64,000 bases of DNA from Cokeromyces recurvatus (GCF_025118155.1 NW_026251404.1:496001-560000), one strand, 5' to 3'; positions 13,155 to 24,915 are shown, counted from the first letter of the stretch. Notes: generated by a model not told the origin, from the letters alone. Numbers and translations: made by a program.

Positions 13155-14072
13155 CTTGATAGAGAGAAAAAAGAATATGATTAGAAATAGGCTGCGAAAT
13201 TTATGTTATTTATTAATTTTTTCGTGACTTGTTCGTTAAATATATTGAAGATTTTCAACATAATATTCAAAATTTAACAAAAGTGGATGTTGACCAAATC
13301 TTGATGAGTGATCATGATGATGATTATTTTGATTTGATTTGATATGCAATATATGCCGATTAATAACTTTTATTCTTTGAAATTAAATAAGATCTGTACT
13401 GGTAATATCTTTTCCCCGTCACCTTCTCCAACTATTTTCAGTAATTTCCTTAGAGACTTATACTGTTAATACAATCACAAATGATACTTTTATTCCTTCT
13501 ACGTCTACTCCACATAATAATGAAAATAACCATAAAAGTAAAAGTATGATATACAAAATAATAATAATAAAAGTCTAAACCATTATAAATGTAGTCTTTT
13601 TTTTTTTCAACTTTTAAATAAAGACTACTACTATGCAAAAATGTAAATTTTGGTAGTGTTAGCACAGTGTTAATTTGTGTAGTATTATGAGGTCTTATAC
13701 TTTGTATTGTGCAAGCTTGCATTTCTTTACATAGTCAAAAAGACAAACTTGCAGAGTACTATGCAAATTCATCTAGGCTTTAGTTATTCAATTTATTCTA
13801 ATTTATATCTTCATTACAAAAAGAGATATTTATACTGTTCCTGAGCAACAGGTAGAGCTTTGAAAGAGAAAAAAATTTTTTGTTGTTATAAAAATACATT
13901 TCCTTCTTTATATTTGGTATATAGTAACATGTTATATATCATCCTTCTTATCTCCCTTTTAGTCTTTATAAGATTCCTTTACAGCCATTGTAATCATTGG
14001 AATAGAACTGATTCATTTTAATGTACATTAAAAATCTAATATTTATTTATAAAGAATAAAATAAGTCTATAT
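13155..14072. other. Intergenic
   Basis: No gene seen. The first 150 bases are the likely UPF2 promoter. The remainder is AT-rich and holds the 3' flank of the acetyltransferase gene. Confidence 0.5.
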
Positions 14073-14600
14073 TTAAAGTTTCTTGATCATGATATGATCT
14101 GTATCTTCTTGTGAACCTAATTTAAATGTATGGCTTCCCACTTTATAGAAACCTTGACGTGTATAAAAGCTAATAGCTGAAGGATTATGCTCCCAAACAC
14201 CTAACCACATTGTTTGCTTGCCTAACTGACGGGCTTTTTCAAGACTTGAGTTCAAAAGTGCTTTACCAACCCCTTTACCAATATATCGTTTATCCACATA
14301 GATTCTTTGAAGCTCAATAGCATCGGGATCTTGAATAAAGTCATACACATCCTTGTTTTGTCTTAATTGACAAAAACCTATAGGTGAATCATTTTCCGTA
14401 TCATATGCCATGAATGTAGACATGGAGGGATCAGCTAATTCCTTTGTTTGAATTTCTACTGTGTAACTTTCATCAAGATAAGCTTGCATATTAGAGGCTG
14501 TATTAGCATCAGAAAAGGTATCAGAAAATAATCTTCTGCCCAAGTCTGATAATGTTTGAGCATAACTTGAGTCTGTTATTTCTCTAACTTGGATTGTCAT
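14073..14600 (-). CDS. Intronless GNAT-family N-acetyltransferase
   Basis: Single-exon 175-residue protein with a complete GNAT fold: motif A is IYVDKRYIGKGVGKALL, holding the acetyl-CoA pyrophosphate loop Q/R-x-x-G-x-G/A as Y-I-G-K-G-V-G-K-A, and motif B region is MWLGVWEHNPSAISFYTRQGF. The tail KVGSHTFKLG followed by D-x-I-M is typical of bacterial PaiA/spermidine-acetyltransferase-like GNATs, so a small amine substrate is possible, but the substrate cannot be read from sequence. No targeting signal is visible. It is the only recognised complete gene here without introns, and it sits about 600 bp from the right inverted-repeat arm. The start ATG at 14600 is preceded by an A-rich leader on the coding strand. 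Confidence 0.9.
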   Translation of the reverse strand: MTIQVREITDSSYAQTLSDLGRRLFSDTFSDANTASNMQAYLDESYTVEIQTKELADPSMSTFMAYDTENDSPIGFCQLRQNKDVYDFIQDPDAIELQRIYVDKRYIGKGVGKALLNSSLEKARQLGKQTMWLGVWEHNPSAISFYTRQGFYKVGSHTFKLGSQEDTDHIMIKKL

Positions 14601-15198
14601 ATTTTTTTTTTTTTCAATGGGTATGTTTATATATAAGTAAAACTTAGTCTAAAAAATAAAAAAGTAAAATTGAAACATTTACAAACCAAATACTTTATAT
14701 AGTATATTCTTGATGAATTTTGTCAAATAAAAGAAAGCAGTGATAATCTCTTCTGATGATAATCTTGTTAGGACGATGAGGATTTGTTCGAGAATTTTCT
14801 ATGTCATAAATTTTACTGATTTTCTTGGTTAATTTTTTTGTTTTTTTTTGAATCTTTTGCCAAATGATGATTATGATCGTTAACAATTTTACAAATACAA
14901 TAAATAAAAGGAAGAAGAAAGACTAATCTCTTTAAAATTAATAACCAAGTTAGACCTTATCTATTTTGAAAATTTGATAGTAGTATTTTGTACTGTATCT
15001 TGGTAGATAAGCTAATAACAGAGTTATGCATATAGTCATACGTAACATTTTATATTAAGAAATTCGAATGGCTGTTTATTATCATAAAAAGATTTATATA
15101 TACTATAACCAAAGCGATATAACAAAGTATATCATTTGATGTTCCAATATAGTTTATCTATAATAATAATAGTAAATGTTAATATGAAAAGTAGTCCC
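14601..15198. other. Intergenic
   Basis: AT-rich, no supported gene. A 63-codon open frame at 14695-14886 (-) is unlike any known protein and is probably chance. Confidence 0.5.
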
Positions 15199-16067
15199 TT
15201 TTTTTTTCCTGTTTATATACATATATATTATAGACTGTTCCATAATCCAACGATAAGTATTACAAAAAAAAAACGAAAGCAAGTCAAAGTAGTTAGTAGT
15301 AGTAGTAGTAGTGATAGTGGTAGTGGCAGTAGATAATACTGGTATTGTGTAGTGATTATTAATATTAGTAAGGATGTGTTGGTAGTAGGATTGTAGTTGT
15401 AAATATAAATAGTGGTGGTGGTGGTATAAGTGGGGTGCCTATAGTAAATATAGCCCTATGTGTATCCTCTATTTCTGATGAAAGTAACACGGGTGTTTGG
15501 AGAGTGACTAGAATTCGCAGCATATTTAGCCCAAGCCTAGGCTGTGGAATCGAATCACTTCAAGGGTTCCCCACCAAATCAAATGAACCCTTAATTTTTT
15601 TATTTATTCTTGTTTTTTGTACTACGCCAGCGACTCCTTTTTTTTTTCTTTTTACAGCAACAGTAGTAGCAGTAGCAGCAGTAGCATGAATAATGATGTT
15701 TTATGACTACATTCTACCAAGCAACGGTAGTAGATACAGGAAGAACAGTGTTATTATTATTATCTGATACTATTATAGTCAGATCATATATCAGAACCAA
15801 CAATCTTTAAACGTTCCCCTCCCTTATATATATATATATATATATTATATGAATGTATATTATGTACCTTGGTATCATTATGGCCCTCAAGCCATAGAAA
15901 GAAAAATAGAGTGTCTAAAAAGCCTTATTTTATGTATATACAGATACAAATGTATAGTTGCTATGTTTGATCATAATCACAAGTAAACGTAATATACAGA
16001 CTCCTTTAATTGATTAACATCAAGCTTCTCTAGCTAATACTATACATTATGTTATGGCTTATTTAAG
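15199..16067 (+). repeat. Right arm of a large inverted repeat
   Basis: Reverse complement of 2794-3665 over about 869 bp, with only a few substitutions seen. It carries the same features in the opposite order: GTA microsatellites (15293-15332), the GTG-started open frame (15435-15689), the hairpin at 15562-15592 followed by TTTTTTT, GTA/GCA repeats and a TA run (15826-15845). Outer sequence diverges abruptly after CTTATTTAAG (16067); inner sequence diverges after the T run at 15199. The near-identity implies recent duplication or gene conversion. No element-encoded protein is evident. Confidence 0.9.
15562..15592 (+). other. Hairpin followed by T run inside the repeat arm
   Basis: AAGGGTTC (15562-15569) pairs perfectly with GAACCCTT (15585-15592) across a 15-base loop, followed at once by AATTTTTTTA. 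The same hairpin is at 3270-3300 on the other strand in the left arm. Stem plus T run looks like a Pol III-style terminator or a small structured RNA, but transcription is unproven. Confidence 0.4.
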
Positions 16068-16802
16068 GAAAAAAATTGTACATTTGCTTCTTCTTGGAAT
16101 ATTTTTTTTCTACGTTTTTGTTCTAATAATTATAATCTTTGAAAAATAGAACAGTTGTACTTATATTTCTTCCATCGCAAGTTAATACATGTATACCTAT
16201 ATTCAATAAAATTTGAAGTATTCCAGAAGCCGTCGTATTTTGTAGTTACAGAATAAAAACTATACTAATCCATAGCACTAAAGCATGTAAATAGAATGAA
16301 CTAAATTAGCTAGTCATTAGTCTTTCAGAAAATGGTTATTAATAACGAGTATTAAAATAAGAATAACTATCGGTTATGATAGACATCTTCATATTTCAAG
16401 TAGCTCCCACTATATTTATAAAATTGTATTGGTGTTTGATTTATTTGTCCATTATGTTCATTTATTTTAAAATATGTTAAATAGATGTGCATAAGCTTTT
16501 AATTAGTTAACTTGATAATTTAATGTTTATAATGCATTCATATACATGAATTGAAATGGAAAAAAAAAAGCTTTGAAGATATAAAACATTGAGTATTGAT
16601 TCAAGGGCAGTTATTGCGTCATTTCTATCATTACCATATAAGGATCGTATACCAGCTTTTTTTTTTATATCTTCACACTGTTAACCCCTCCCCCCAGACT
16701 GGATTTTATTTTATTTTTTTGTAAATAAATTTATTATTGTCCGTCAACGAAATATTCTTTTTCTCTTGAAACTCTCTCCCCTCTCTATTTATTTATTTTA
16801 AT
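16068..16802. other. Intergenic; promoter region of the COX5-type gene
   Basis: No coding signal. The last 100 bases, with TTTTATTTTATTTTTTTG and CT-rich tracts, are the probable promoter and leader of the downstream gene. Confidence 0.5.
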
Positions 16803-17472
16803 ATGCTTCGTACTGCTGCTCTTCGTACACGTGTTAATGCTACTCGTATTATTGGTCGTCGTAATGCTTCGACTAATATTGCAATTCAAAACATCGAAAC
16901 TCGTTGGAAGACCCTTTCCACTGCTGAACAAAACACAATCGCTAAGCAACTTGAAGAAGCACAAAAGGGTGATTGGAAATCTCTTTCTCTTGATGAAAAG
17001 AAAGCTGCTTGTGAGTTTTGATCAAGTCAATTAGTTTATTTTATTTTAAATTTTTTTTTGTTATTATTTATTTGAAATAATTAGATTACATTGCCTTTGG
17101 TGCCCATGGTCCTCGTGAGCCCTTAACTAAGCCTGGCCATGGTATGAAAGTTTTAGCTGGTGTTACTGGTGTTCTTGCTGCTTCTGGAGTTCTTTTCTAT
17201 CTCATTCGTCTAGGTGGTAAGTAGATTTATTTGAGATAAAAAAAAAATTAGCGGGTTGTATCTGAGAGGATTGGTGGGGGGGAGGGGTCAAGGAAAAGCG
17301 GGGAAAATATTAATTTGTATTCATGTAAAAATTAGCCCAAGAAACACCTAAAACAGTTAGCAGAGAATGGCAAGAAGCTACAAATGAATATCTTAAGAGC
17401 CAAAATTCCAATCCTGTCACTGGTATTTCTTCAGAAGGTTACAAAGGAACTGGCTATGTCACCAAATTCTAA
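16803..17472 (+). CDS. COX5: Cytochrome c oxidase subunit IV family (yeast Cox5 type)
   Basis: Nuclear-encoded subunit of respiratory complex IV in the inner mitochondrial membrane (mammalian COX4, yeast Cox5a/b family). Three exons, 16803-17010, 17085-17216 and 17336-17472, give 158 residues, the usual length. The N-terminus MLRTAALRTRVNATRIIGRRN is a basic, acid-free mitochondrial presequence. The matrix domain contains RWKTLSTAEQNTIAKQLEEA and AFGAHGPREPLTKPGHG, followed by one transmembrane helix (VLAGVTGVLAASGVLFYLIRL) and the intermembrane-space tail ending GYVTKF. Codon use is tidier than in the neighbours, as expected for a highly expressed gene. Confidence 0.95.
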
Positions 17473-17860
17473 TAAACAGCTTATTAATTTTATATTCTAT
17501 TTTACTGTAAAAAAAAAAAAAAAAAAAGAAACAAAGAAAGCCATATAACGTTTTAGATTATTTATTTTCTTTCAATTCTATAAAAAGAAGAAGTTAAATC
17601 TTTATTTCATAAAATAGTAATAATAACTGGATCAAAAAATAAAAAAAAAAGAAAGAAAGGGAGAATCCATGAAAACAGTTGCATTTAAAAATTTACTTTA
17701 TTTAGAATTTTTGTATGTTGTTAAAGGAAGAAAAGGGACTGTCCTCTATAGTTGACGACGGAAACTGAATTCTTATATACACATTTTTTTTTTCAGAGAA
17801 ATAATAGCACACAATTTTTTTTTTTTTTTTTTTTTTTTTTAATAGATCTACTAAAACATC
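17473..17860. other. Intergenic; promoter of prefoldin gene
   Basis: COX5 3' flank with an A run (17510-17527), then AT-rich sequence ending in a T tract (about 17817-17840) about 20 bases before the prefoldin ATG. The pyrimidine tract just before the start is a repeated feature in this window. Confidence 0.45.
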
Positions 17861-18616
17861 ATGGCACAACAACAAGTGAATATCACTGATCTCGATTTAC
17901 CTGCACTTCAACAAGTGAAGACTCAATTAGAAGAAGTTAGTTTCAACACATTACTTTTTTTTTTTTTTTTAATTGAATGAACTTGTATTTGAATTTATAG
18001 GAATTAAGTCATTTAACTCAATCTTACAGTAAACTTAAAGGTGTACAATCAAGATTCTCTGATTGTGTTGATAGTGTTGAAGCTTTAAAAGTTGAAAAAC
18101 CAGATGGTATATATGTATATACAAATATATAACTATATATTTATGATTTCTAACGCGCTTAACTTTTTTTTAATTAGACAAAACAATCCTTGTACCTCTC
18201 ACATCATCTATATCCTTTTTTATATACAAAATAATGATTTACGTTATAAAATAGTAATATCCTTAACCTATACATACCTTTATGTTCCAGGTAAATTAAG
18301 TAATGTTCAAAAAGTCATTGTCGATGTTGGAACAGGCTATTATGTTGAAAAGGTAATTTATATGATGAATAAAATAAAAATAGACTAACCTTTTATTTAT
18401 TTATTAAAAGTCTGTTAGTGACGCTTCCAAGTTCTACAAGGACAAGGTTGGATATGTGAAAAAGAATTTAGGCACATTAGAAAAGACGATTACAGACAAA
18501 CAGGGCTCATTAAGAGGTAAAGAGAAAAGAAATTGTTTATAGACATATTCATTGCTAATATTTGTATTTAAGCTATTGTTAATGTTATGCAAGATAAAAT
18601 TCAACAACAAAAATAA
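17861..18616 (+). CDS. GIM5: Prefoldin subunit 5 (Gim5/PFDN5), contains a probable AT-AC intron
   Basis: Alpha-type subunit of the hexameric prefoldin chaperone that delivers unfolded actin and tubulin to CCT. Six exons: 17861-17935, 18001-18106, 18178-18209, 18278-18352, 18411-18516, 18573-18616, giving 145 residues. The N- and C-terminal coiled-coil helices flank the hallmark hairpin TILVPLTSSLYVPGKL and VDVGTGYYVEK. Four introns are GT-AG. The third (18210-18277) cannot be removed with GT-AG: only an AT-AC cut joins LTSS to LYVPGKL as the family requires, and it matches the U12-type consensus. The rest of the protein fits prefoldin 5 across its whole length. Confidence 0.95.
18210..18277 (+). 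other. Probable U12-type AT-AC intron
   Basis: The 68-nt intron begins ATATCCTTTT, identical to the minor-spliceosome 5' splice site consensus, has TCCTTAAC at 18260-18267, matching the U12 branch-site consensus, and ends TACATAC, with AC 10-12 nt after the branch A. Cutting here restores the invariant prefoldin 5 sequence LTSS|LYVPGKL with phase 0. Reading through gives a stop, and no GT or GC donor lies at the needed position. Confidence 0.9.
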
Positions 18617-19682
18617 ACAAATGGATGTATTAAACTAATATTAATAAAAATGGATTCTCGAGTAATTAAAATAAACTCATTCATCAAAATCTAGGGACGA
18701 CTAGATTCTTTTATGACTTTTATTACTGCTATTCAAGTCCACTTTTATGGCATGTACTCTACTCAATTTTTAATGTAATTACGACTAAAATGAGAAAATT
18801 GGTGTTTGTGTGTTCTATAGTACTTTGAAGTTTTCCTGCTAAACATACATATGACTATACTTGAATCATTACTTTTTATGAGCAAGACATGCTTCTCTAT
18901 AATAACATCTTTTTGAGCTCAATAGAGTTATTAATTACAAGTTGCTAGTAACCTTCTCCTATCAAATAACTATACATTTAAGAAAAGACAATATATAATA
19001 ATACTTGACAATGATTAAATAAATAGTAAATATCAGATACTGGTACACTTTTTTTTTATAATATATTTCTCGGTAAAAATGTTTTTTCGTACTTGTAAAA
19101 TAAATTGAGAAACAAAAAAAAATATATATATATATAAAAATCCAGGTACAATCTTTTAAACTACAAATATCGTTTCAACAACAAATAAAATAAAGCAATC
19201 CATTTTTTTTTTTAGCTTTCAAATATCGAGTAACCAATAAATGTAATCGAGATACTTTTACCTTATTTACGTTTTTTTTTTTTCAATGTCATTTTCAAGC
19301 TTTTATTTGTTTAGAATCACCTGTTTAACTACAATAGCATTTATACTCCGCTTTTCCTTTCCTTCTTAAGCATATTTTATTATAGTCGCAATTAAGCTTA
19401 CATGTTTATTGTTAAAAGTATCTCAAAATTACTTCAGTATTGAAATATCAATAAAGATAAATAACATTGCCTCTTTTTTTTTTAAAAAAAAAACCTTCAT
19501 TTATTATACATGTTTGTTATGAAAGATTTTAATAGAATCAAAGCAAATAAACAGGAACCTGAAATTGTGTGCATTGCGGATATTAAATATCTTTACTTGA
19601 TTATAATTACCCCTCCTTTTTTACATTGAATTATTTGTCTTCTTTTCCTCATTTCATTCATAACTTCATCTCAAAAGAAAAA
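18617..19682. other. Intergenic; formin promoter
   Basis: AT-rich, no gene. It includes a T10A10 block at 19474-19493. CT-rich sequence just before 19683 is the probable formin leader. Confidence 0.5.
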
Positions 19683-20598
19683 ATGGACCTCTTTGCTCGA
19701 AATAGATCTAAAGTAAAGAAAAAAATTGTCATTGATCCACCGTTAAGTAAAACAGTGAGTAACAACTCAACGACTCCCCAATCACCAAGAAGTCCACATC
19801 ATGTTCATCCTAACGATGAGTATTTTACTTCAGGTATGAACCTTACTATTATTATTAATTCATGTATATCTTATATATATATGCAACTAGTTCGTTTAAC
19901 AGAAGGAGGCTCTTCTTCTATTCGAAGTTCTCAATCATCGTCTATACCAAGCACAGATAGTGAATATACCAATGTAGATATCATGACAGATGCTGAGATA
20001 GAAGATTCCTTTGAAAGAATGCTAGTATATATATTACCCAAAAAAAAAAGAAAAGAAAAGAAAAGAAAGAAAGAAATATAGAAATACAGAAAAAAAAAGA
20101 GGGGGAATTAAATAGGTACTGGTTATACTTATTTCTTTTTTCTTATATAGACAAGAAGAGGAATACATGACAGTAATGCAAGATCGAAAATGTCCTCATT
20201 TTCAATGGAAAAGAAGAGACTTATGGTATCTCAAGATATACAGTCTGAATCTAACTTAACCAGCTTACCAAGAAGAACTGATAAAAAGTCAGATCACTTT
20301 CAATCTGAAAGTAAAGGTCCAGATTATTATGTTCGAAAATTATCTGATATGTCAAAAGGCGTGAATACCAAAATTGTTTCACATCTTGCAGTAGGTCTAA
20401 GAACTATGCCATTAAGGTAATATTTTAGTATATAGTATAGTATAACACATATGTATGATGTATTCACATGGATGTATAACGTTTAGTTGGGTTCGTCAAT
20501 TTATTGATATGCAAGGTTTACAGATTATTACAAACTTATTAAAGACATTGAGGAAAACGAAAAACATGTAAATTACAAAAAGTGGCATACATATATAC

Positions 20599-20630
<32 letters not shown>

Positions 20631-23600
20631 CTTTGATTTAGACAAGAATCAAGTTTAGCAGTAGAAGCGGATATATTAAAATGCTTTAAGGCATTATTGA
20701 ACAATAGAGTAATTTTCTTTTTGAATTCCATGTTGAGGCTTTCTAATTTTGGTAATTAAACTTTTTATTTTTTTAATGTAGGTAGGGGCACGAGAGGCAT
20801 TAAGACACCCACAATGTGTTGAACAAATTGTGTACTGTATTGTATCGCCATCTATTATTTCTAGAAGATTAGTGTGTGAAGTATTGGTTTTTATGTGTTA
20901 CTATGAGGTACCTGTGGGTCAAGATCTTGTTTTAAAAGCCATGGATCAGTTAAGAGATAAACGAAAAGGATTAGGTAGATTTGATGCTTGGCTATTAGAA
21001 CTTGAAAACACATTAGGTGGTCGTGGAAGAATGGGAAGTATGGTAGGTGCAAGTGAAGACTTTAAAAGGATGGCTGCTTATGGTTCACCAGATAATCAAT
21101 TAACAGAATATGCGGTAAATACATATACATATTTCATAATGGATATAGAATACAAAATAAACTTATCTTCTCCTTCCAATAGCTATACAACATGATATTA
21201 GTGAACGCTCTCATTAACGTTGTTGACGATCTTGAAGTAAGAATACATTTAAGAAACCAAATGACAGCATCTGGTTTAGAAAGAGTTGTAGAAAGGATGA
21301 AGGAATTATCTGATGAACACTTGGATCGTCAAATTAAAGAATTTAAACTTTTAGCTGAAAATGATCAAGATGAGGTAATGGAAATGTATCACGAACATAT
21401 TCTTAGCGATCAAAATGATCCACGAGATGTATTTGAATGTATTCTATCTAATGTTGAAGGAACACGAAGTTATGATTTTTTCTTAAGTTGTCTACAGCAC
21501 TTGCTATTAATCAATTATGAGGAACCCACTTTGAAATCAAGATATTTTCAAATTATAGACAATCTTATAGCGCAGGTCTTGCTTGATCATAAAGGATTGG
21601 CTGATGATTTCTCTGCTGATTATACATCTACTGTTGAACATCTCATTAGTAAATTTGCAGATCAAGATCAATTAAAGGCTGCACTGGAGGATATTAAGGA
21701 ATTACAACAAAGTTATGATGAGCTAGAGCGGGAACGTAATATTTTACGTCAACAACTGTCTAATCAAGAAGGTAAATCCCCCCCCTTTTTTTTTATAAAT
21801 AAATAATAATAGTATTTATATTCTTATTTTTTTTTTTTTAGATGCAATGGATATTGTTCAATTAAGAGAAAAAACAATGTCTCTAGAAGATCTTTTGAGA
21901 ATGTCTCGACACACTATTTCAACACTTCAACGAAAGTTAAAAGACTTGCAAAGTGATTACAATACCAGGTTAGAAGAATCAGAACGTCAACTGCGAGATT
22001 TTTCTATATTGTTAAGTGAAGATGATACATCTAACATTGATAGTGATGTAGTTATCCCTCGAAAAGATATTGTTACTGTATTTGAAAAAATTCGAACCCA
22101 AAAATCACGAGAAGGAAATAAAGATGATTCACCCAAGTTATTATCTTCATCTGAATTATCAGCTATGTCTGCTTTACAGCAAGAACGGCTTCCAGATAAT
22201 AATAAACGTAAATCTGTCGCTTTAGGGTTATCTGAGGAATTTAAGAAACAATTAGCTCGTCAATTTGAATCAGGTACGGGACTTGGTGAATTTATCTTCT
22301 CTGCCGATATGATGCCACTTATGGGATCAGCTAGTAGACGATCCAATAATCGTCGGAGACAAATACAAGCAGATACTGCATCATCTATATTTACTAATGA
22401 AAATAGAATTCAAAGAGACAATTTATCTAAACAAAATAATTCATTAGAAACGACAAAGTCGAGAAGAACCAGTTCTTCGAGTCAAAAAAGTATTAATAGT
22501 AATGGCAGTAATAGAAAATATAGCCATCTGTATTCTGAAGATCCTTATAATAATGATAAAGATAGCGCTATTTCATCTGTTAATTCTTTGATTCATGAAG
22601 AAAAAACCCATCTGTCTACACATAATAATAATAATTACGACAAAAAATACCCCGATTTTAATATAACTTTACTAAATAATGATAACAATAATAACGACAC
22701 TATAGTATCTGCTCCTCCACCTCCACCTCCACCTCCTCCACCACCACCGCCACCACCACCATTTATTTCTTCTTCAATACCATTTTCTTTATCTATAAAT
22801 GATGCCATTGCTCCTCCAGCAAATATACCACCGCCACCACCACCACCACCTCCTCCACCCGCTATACCACCTCCACCACCCAATGCTCCAGGTGCTACTC
22901 TAAATACACTCGTTCCTCGAAAGCAGATCAAACATTTACCTAACGTAAAAACACGTCAACTTCAATGGCAAAAATTAAATTATCATCATATCAACTCTAC
23001 TATATGGAAAACAGCTAATTCAACTGACAAGGATGAAGAACTTGAACAGTTAATGGAATCAGAGGGTATATTTAATCATATAGAAGAAGTATTTGCACAA
23101 AAAATTATTCTACCAAAAAAACAAGTCAAAAAAGAAAAGAGACAAGAAATATGTATTATTGATTCACGAAAAGCATACAATATTAGTAAATTCAAAGGAT
23201 ACATTTATCCTGGACTGTATTTATATATTCACTTTCTTTTTCTTTATCTTTTTTTAAAAAAAAAAATAGGTATTGCTATTTTAGCAAAATGTAAAAATAT
23301 ATCTTTTAAAGATTTCAAGAAAAAAATTTTGGCAGTAGATGAAAAGTTCTGTACAGAAATTATGTTAAGAAATATATTAGCCAACACACCATCTCCAGAT
23401 GAAATGGGTCGACTTTCTGTCTTTCTCAAAACTGCTTCAGAGGAAGATCTTCAAAGTTTATCAAGAGCAGATGCATTTTGTGCTGAAGTAAGAGTACATC
23501 TATCCCATATATGAATTCTCATCTCATTTCTTTCCTTCTTCAATATTAGATTATATCCATTGATAGATTTAAAGAGCGTATATCGAATATGTTGTTTGTC

Positions 23601-23703
23601 ATTACATTTAATGAGCGTATCACACAACTGGGCAGGAATATGACCTATGTAATGGATGCATCTACTAAATTAAAAGAATCTCAAACGTTTATTGAATTGC
23701 TTA

Positions 23704-23766
<63 letters not shown>

Positions 23767-24915
23767 AAACCCTCATATAAATATATATATATCTACTGTT
23801 ATTTAATATTTATTTTATCTTTTTCATATAGATAATTCTGATGGTAGGTAACTTTTTAAATGGTACTAATTTTCAAGGTGGTGCATTTGGTATCCGAATC
23901 AGTAGTATCAATAAGCTAGTAGATACCCGAGCCTCTAGTAATAATACTACTTTATTACATTTCATATGTGCACTGATTGAAGAAAAGTTTCCCTCAATAT
24001 GCAAGAATCTTTTAGAAGATTTAGAATTATGTGGAGAAGCATGCAGAGGTATATATATATATATATATATGGCTTGAAATGATATATGTTAATGCATCTT
24101 GTCTTTTATTTCATATTTAGTCACTATCCAAGATCTTATCAAAGACTACCATGAATTACGAGTTGGGCTCCAGACATTAATTGATGAACTCAATGGTCAC
24201 TACAGTGATAACTATAAAGCCGATATTGGCGACAACTTTGCAGCTACCATGTATAAATTTAAAGATTCTGCGATTGAAAAGTTTGATCAACTTGAAGTTA
24301 GATATACTTCAATGGATGTAGCATACAAAGATGTAGTGTCTTATTTTGGTGAAGACCCTAATGAAATGAAACCAGATGAATTTTTTGGCATCTTTCAAAC
24401 ATTTATTTCTAGTTGGAATAAAGCTAAATCAGATATTGAATCAAGCAGAAAAAAGAAAGAACAAGAAGAGAAATCGAGAAAGTTTCAAGAACAACGCAAA
24501 GCTTATCTTAATAAGCGATTAGAGATTCATGATGGTAAGCTGATAATAGGGTGTATATAAATATATATATTTATAGAGAGAGAGAGAATAATTGCTAAGA
24601 ACTATATTATAAGGTTCTGCAGAGAATCAGGACGATAAGGATATTATGGATAATTTATTGGAAAAGCTTCGTTCAGGAGAAATGGCTACTACCTCACATC
24701 GTAAGAGTCGTAGAATATCTATAAGAGAGCGGAGAAAGACAAGAGCAGAATCCATGGTTGTAAAAGCTGAAGATTTATTGCGACATATTCAAAATGAGGA
24801 AGAAGCACCACCACTTCCAAGAGTAAAAAAGGGATCTAGAAGATTCACAAGTTCTGAAAGAATGAAGAAGCTGGCTTCATTAGCAGATAAAGGAGAAGTT
24901 ATAGTCAACTTGTAA
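19683..24915 (+). CDS. BNI1: Diaphanous-related formin (Bni1/SepA/For3 type)
   Basis: Rho-activated actin nucleator for cables, polarity and cytokinesis, about 1420 residues. Thirteen exons: 19683-19833, 19891-20024, 20151-20416, 20487-20567, 20642-20708, 20782-21114, 21183-21771, 21842-23185, 23270-23487, 23550-23705, 23832-24048, 24121-24534, 24623-24915. The N-terminal GBD/FH3 region (about 60-500) includes KGLGRFDAWLLELENTLGGRGRMG. A coiled coil follows (about 510-620). FH1 (about 831-891) has two long proline runs. FH2 (about 908-1310) shows RQLQWQKLNYHHI, the actin-contacting ILMVGNFLNG and GGAFGIRISSINKLVDT. The C-terminus has a DAD (IMDNLLEKLRSGEM) and a basic patch RRISIRERRKTR, indicating autoinhibition relieved by Rho GTP. 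Fungal single formins are often longer. Intron 8 is stop-free in frame. Confidence 0.95.
22710..22890 (+). repeat. FH1 proline-coding tracts
   Basis: Two (CCA/CCT)n tracts encode roughly 18 and 12 consecutive prolines, then shorter ones. They are binding sites for profilin-actin in the formin FH1 domain. The CCX codon mixture suggests selection on the protein, not pure microsatellite slippage. Confidence 0.85.
23708..23764 (+). repeat. 57-base poly(A) tract in formin intron 10
   Basis: The intron starts GT and is followed at once by 57 A before AT-rich sequence and the CATATAG acceptor. It is the longest homopolymer in the window; its true length is likely to vary between isolates and between sequencing reads. 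Confidence 0.9.
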
